From Candidatus Parcubacteria bacterium (GTDB taxonomy: Bacteria > Patescibacteriota > Patescibacteriia > UBA1558 > GWA2-36-10), in the NCBI GenBank assembly GCA_030632225.1, contig DAOVVF010000023.1, positions 1-7,160 on the forward strand: a stretch of 7,160 nucleotides of DNA, written 5' to 3'. The first letter of the stretch is position 1. The number at the start of each line of letters is the position of its first letter. A model generated the notes under the pieces. The model saw only the letters and a program-made list of their open reading frames with translations. It had not been told where the DNA came from and ran no database searches. The position numbers were made by a program, and so were the translations under genes. Below, one piece after another: positions 4,049 to 7,160 of the stretch.

Positions 4049-5845
4049 TTACATTAGTTCAGGTGCTTCAATACCTAAGAGATTTAAACCATCTTTTAGT
4101 ATTGTTTGAGTATGTTTAGATAAATGTAAACGTAATTGTTTTAAATTTTCATTTTCTGCCTTTAGAACAGGATGAAGTTGATAGAAATTATTAAAAGTCC
4201 TAGATAAATTAAATAGATACTGAGTTAGTATAGCTGGATTGTATTCTAAAGCAGAATCTTCAATAGCTTGAGGATATTTAATTAGCAATTTAACCAACTT
4301 CTTTTCTTCTTCATTGAATTCTATATCAAAATTCGTTTTCTTTAGTTTAGCTTTCTTTAGCATAGTATTTATTCTAGCATGAGTATATTGGATAAAAGTA
4401 CCAGTATAGCCATCAAAAGAAACAGACTCTTCTGGATTAAAAGTAATATTCTTTTGTGGATTAGTACCTAGGACAAAGAATTTTAAAGCGCCTAGACCTA
4501 CTATTTCAGCAATGGCTTCTTCTTGTTTGTCATTAGTCTTTACTTGTTTCTTAGCTTTAGACATTATTTGCCTAGCTTTGTTATGCATGGCATCCATTAA
4601 ATCATCAGCATCAGCAGTTTTACCTTCCCTTGATTTTATCCTGCCATCAGGTAAAGAAAATAAACCATAAGATAGATGAACTAGCTTCTTAGCCCAGTCA
4701 AAGTTTAATTTCTTTAGTATAGAGAATAGTACCTTAAAGTGATAGTCCTGTTCAGAACCAACTACATAAATACCTTTATCAAACTTGTACTGATCATATC
4801 TTTGTTTAGCAGTACCTAAGTCTTGAGTAACATAAACAGAAGTACCATCACTTCTTAGTAGTATTTTTTCATCTAAACCTTCTGGCTTTAAATCAACCCA
4901 AATAGAACCATCTTTTTTTTGAAAAAAAACATTATTTTTTAATCCTTGCACTATTAAATCTTTACCTAGTAAGTAGGTTTCACTTTCGTAATATTCTTTG
5001 TCAAACTTAATGCCTAATCTATTATATGTATCTTTGTAGCCATCATAGACCCAGCTATTCATGGTTTGCCATAGTTTCCTGACTTCCTTGTCACCATCTT
5101 CCCAAGCTTTTAGTATAACTCTAGCTCTTTGCATTAATTTAGAATCATTAAGGAATTCATCTTCTGCTTTTTTTCTAGCCAGATTATTTAATTTATCTAA
5201 ATCTATTTTATGCTTGTCTAGATATTCTTGTTTTTCTTTAGCTAGTTCTTGGCCAAACCTAACATAGTATTTACCAACAAAATGGTCTCCTTTTACTTTA
5301 GCGGTTTGTGGTGTAGCATTATTAGCAAACTCCTGCCAAGCTAGCATTGATTTAACTATATGAATACCTCTGTCGTTTATAATATTAACCGGGGTTACTT
5401 TGTAATTGCATTTTTTTAGAATATTAACTAAAGCTTGTCCTAAACAATTATTTCTTAAATGACCAATATGCTGTGGTTTATTAGTATTAGGTCCAGAAAA
5501 TTCTATTAATATTTTTTCTTTCTTACCTATAGCAGATGTACCAAAGTTTTTATCAATGCCTTCTAAACTTTGTTTAAGGAATGTATGGTTAACAAATATA
5601 TTTAAATAAGGACCAAAGTTAGCAACTCTGTCTATTAAGCCATCTGTTTTAAAGTGTTCAACTAATTGTTTAGCTATTTCATTAGGCTTGTTTTTTAACT
5701 GTTTAGCTAAATCAAAACAAGGTAGAGCATAGTCACCTAATCTTTCTTCAGGAGGCAGAGTTAACTCTAAATCTGTTAAATCTACTTTAAAGACAGATTG
5801 TATATTCTCCCTTATATTTTCTTTTAGCTGGTCAATAACTTTCAT
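4049..5845 (-). CDS. argS: Arginine--tRNA ligase (ArgRS)
   Basis: This class I synthetase charges tRNA-Arg with arginine in the cytoplasm. At 598 residues it is full length (family about 550-600). The N-terminal Add-1 tRNA-binding domain (about 1-105) holds the LPPEERLGDYALPCFDLAK segment. The catalytic core has FSGPNTNKPQHIGHLRN with HIGH at 126-129, RSDGTSVYVTQDLG (331-344) and GSEQDYHFK (363-371). The second signature is GRIKSREGKT (401-410) in place of a canonical KMSK, as is usual for ArgRS. A C-terminal DALR anticodon-binding domain (about 480-598) carries YTHARINTML (487-496). The start fits the Add-1 domain. There is no SD: the -10 box lies six bases before the ATG, so the mRNA is probably leaderless. 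It diverges from the ATPase gene and is followed by tRNA-Lys, not by a tRNA-Arg. Confidence 0.97.
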   Translation of the reverse strand: MKVIDQLKENIRENIQSVFKVDLTDLELTLPPEERLGDYALPCFDLAKQLKNKPNEIAKQLVEHFKTDGLIDRVANFGPYLNIFVNHTFLKQSLEGIDKNFGTSAIGKKEKILIEFSGPNTNKPQHIGHLRNNCLGQALVNILKKCNYKVTPVNIINDRGIHIVKSMLAWQEFANNATPQTAKVKGDHFVGKYYVRFGQELAKEKQEYLDKHKIDLDKLNNLARKKAEDEFLNDSKLMQRARVILKAWEDGDKEVRKLWQTMNSWVYDGYKDTYNRLGIKFDKEYYESETYLLGKDLIVQGLKNNVFFQKKDGSIWVDLKPEGLDEKILLRSDGTSVYVTQDLGTAKQRYDQYKFDKGIYVVGSEQDYHFKVLFSILKKLNFDWAKKLVHLSYGLFSLPDGRIKSREGKTADADDLMDAMHNKARQIMSKAKKQVKTNDKQEEAIAEIVGLGALKFFVLGTNPQKNITFNPEESVSFDGYTGTFIQYTHARINTMLKKAKLKKTNFDIEFNEEEKKLVKLLIKYPQAIEDSALEYNPAILTQYLFNLSRTFNNFYQLHPVLKAENENLKQLRLHLSKHTQTILKDGLNLLGIEAPELM

Positions 5846-5851
5846 GTCTTA

Positions 5852-5880
5852 ATATTACTTTAAATAATAGATACTTTCAA
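5852..5880 (-). promoter_or_regulatory. Promoter of argS, implying a leaderless mRNA
   Basis: On the minus strand, TTGAAA (5880-5875), a 17-base spacer and TAATAT (5857-5852) are followed by six bases (TAAGAC) and the argS ATG. Transcription should begin at or next to the A of the start codon. Confidence 0.72.
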
Positions 5881-5888
5881 GTTTTTTA

Positions 5889-5903
5889 TGGTATAATGTA
5901 CTT
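5889..5903 (+). promoter_or_regulatory. Extended -10 promoter of the P-type ATPase gene, implying a leaderless mRNA
   Basis: TGGTATAAT (5889-5897) contains a perfect TATAAT at 5892-5897 with an extended -10 TG. Six bases separate it from the ATG at 5904. The -35 position (about 5869-5874) has no good match and lies in the spacer of the argS promoter on the other strand. Confidence 0.68.
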
Positions 5904-7160
5904 ATGTCAAAGACAGAAACTGCTTGGCATATTTTGAGTGTTAGCCAAGCTCTTAAAAAATTAAATAGTTATAAAAACGGTTTAAATTCTCAGGAAGCCG
6001 AGAAAAGGTTAGCTAAGTCAGGCTTAAATATCTTGGCTAAAGCTAAAAAATTCTCTGCCGGATTATTATTTTTAGCACAATTTAAAAGTGCTTTAGTTTA
6101 TGTTTTAGTAATTGCTGGTGTGATTAGTATTTTTTTTGGTGAACATATAGACTTCTATGTCATCTTTGCGGCAGTATTTTTAAATGTAGTAGTAGGCTTT
6201 ATTCAAGAGTTTAAGGCTAATAAGTCTTTGGAAAAATTAAATAAAATTGTAAAGCAGGAAACTATTGTTATAAGAGATGGTCACGAAAAGAAGATAGAGT
6301 CAAAATATTTAGTACCTGGTGATATTATTGTTTTGGAAGCAGGTTATAGAGTGCCAGCTGATGCCAGACTTTTAAATATGAATGATTTGCAGATTAATGA
6401 AGCTTCTTTAACGGGAGAATCAATGCCTGTTAAAAAAGATTTAAAGCCCTTGAATGTAGGTAAAGTTTTAGCTGAAAGAACCAATATGGTTTTTATGGGT
6501 ACTCTAGTAGTGGAGGGTAGAGCACAGGCTGTAGTAACTAGTACTGGTTTTAGTACAGAGATGGGTAAGATTACAGTGATGCTTAAAGAGACAGAGGATG
6601 AGAAAACGCCCTTGCAAATAAAGCTAGATTCTTTTGCTAAAGATATAACAAAGGTGGTTTTGTTCGTTGCTTTGTTAATTTTTATTCTGGGGTTAACAAG
6701 GGGACATGAATGGTCAGAGATGTTTACAATAGCTGTAGCAATAGCTGTAGCTGCCATTCCGGAAGGTCTAGTTATAAGCATGACTATGATTTTAACAGTG
6801 GGCATGCAACGTATTTTAAAGAATAATGGTTTGGTACGAAAATTAATTTCAGCTGAAACGCTTGGCTCAACTACAGTTATTTGTACTGACAAGACAGGCA
6901 CCTTGACTGAGGGAGAAATGAGAGTGACGCAAATAGTAACCAATAAGCATCAGTTAAATGTGGGTTCTCATAATTTTATTAAAGATACGCAAATAGACAA
7001 AGAATTAAAAATCATTATAGAAACATCTTTGCTCTGTAATAATTCTGTTGTACAAAACCCCGAGGAGCCGAGGGATAGTTGGAAGATTATCAGTAGTCCC
7101 ACAGAAAAAGCTTTATTTTTATCAGGTTCAACATACGTAGATTTTGAGGAGTTGAATAAA
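5904..7160 (+). CDS. P2-type cation-transporting ATPase, probably Ca2+ (partial, 3' end outside window)
   Basis: P2-type ATPases pump cations across the membrane through a phospho-aspartate cycle. The first 419 codons are present; the family is about 850-900 residues. The N-terminal cation-ATPase domain (WHILSVSQALKKLN, GLNSQEAEKRLAKSGLN) is followed by M1 (about 61-78) and M2 (about 83-101). The actuator domain has VPGDIIVLEAGYRVPADAR (137-155) and LTGES (169-173). M3 (249-264) and M4 (275-300) follow, M4 carrying AVAAIPEGL (281-289). The phosphorylation motif is CTDKTGTLT with Asp329. The sequence ends in the nucleotide-binding domain before KGA. V282, A283, I285 and E287 match the Ca2+ site-II ligands of SERCA (V304, A305, I307, E309), favouring Ca2+, but the M5/M6 ligands are off the window. 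The Pro after PEGL in SERCA is Val290 here. No SD is seen; it is divergent from argS. Confidence 0.93.
   Translation, partial: MSKTETAWHILSVSQALKKLNSYKNGLNSQEAEKRLAKSGLNILAKAKKFSAGLLFLAQFKSALVYVLVIAGVISIFFGEHIDFYVIFAAVFLNVVVGFIQEFKANKSLEKLNKIVKQETIVIRDGHEKKIESKYLVPGDIIVLEAGYRVPADARLLNMNDLQINEASLTGESMPVKKDLKPLNVGKVLAERTNMVFMGTLVVEGRAQAVVTSTGFSTEMGKITVMLKETEDEKTPLQIKLDSFAKDITKVVLFVALLIFILGLTRGHEWSEMFTIAVAIAVAAIPEGLVISMTMILTVGMQRILKNNGLVRKLISAETLGSTTVICTDKTGTLTEGEMRVTQIVTNKHQLNVGSHNFIKDTQIDKELKIIIETSLLCNNSVVQNPEEPRDSWKIISSPTEKALFLSGSTYVDFEELNK

Noticed and set aside
5061..5267. Plus-strand frame opposite argS.
   Set aside because: It is a shadow of the ArgRS catalytic domain, with no supporting signals.
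6344..6943. A 199-codon minus-strand open frame.
   Set aside because: It is fully antisense to the conserved actuator, M3/M4 and phosphorylation segments of the ATPase. Its product is low-complexity and matches no family pattern I know.

Overview
The window is AT-rich (roughly one third G+C by eye) and compactly coded. It holds mostly housekeeping genes: ribosomal protein L21, a dnaB-ybaB-recR cluster, tRNA-Lys, argS, and the first 419 codons of a P2-type cation ATPase. The AT-rich codon use, short intergenic gaps, weak or absent Shine-Dalgarno (SD) sites at the housekeeping genes and unusual gene order would fit a small-genome bacterium, for example a Candidate Phyla Radiation (Patescibacteria) member. 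That placement is inference. The standard genetic code fits: most genes end in TAA, and one ends in a TGA that lies inside its own terminator stem.

Left part (1-1055): a truncated minus-strand gene for a small membrane or exported protein is divergent from rplU. The two have near-consensus promoters whose -35 boxes face away from each other. rplU ends at a strong intrinsic terminator. Two bases beyond that is an extended -10 box for an unrecognised 109-residue membrane protein, whose mRNA is probably leaderless. A hairpin terminator shared with the converging recR closes the segment.

Middle (1051-4045), all minus strand: dnaB (replicative helicase), ybaB (nucleoid-associated protein) and recR (recombination mediator) form a probable replication/repair operon. 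ybaB and recR overlap by one base (TAATG). Upstream of it, with its own SD and terminator, is a 92-residue three-helix membrane protein that faintly resembles the MrpF/MnhF antiporter subunit. Further upstream is a tRNA-Lys(UUU) gene with its own consensus promoter, an encoded CCA and a terminator.

Right part (4049-7160): argS on the minus strand diverges from the ATPase gene, with overlapping promoters in 58 bp. The ATPase runs off the right edge after the phosphorylation motif and part of the nucleotide-binding domain.

I see no CRISPR array, insertion sequence, phage module or clear new multi-gene system. The most notable signals are (1) a recurrent promoter layout that places the -10 box exactly six bases before the ATG, implying leaderless mRNAs; (2) two small membrane-protein genes that differ from the rest in having strong SD sites and many C-ending codons; and (3) stop codons embedded in terminator stems.
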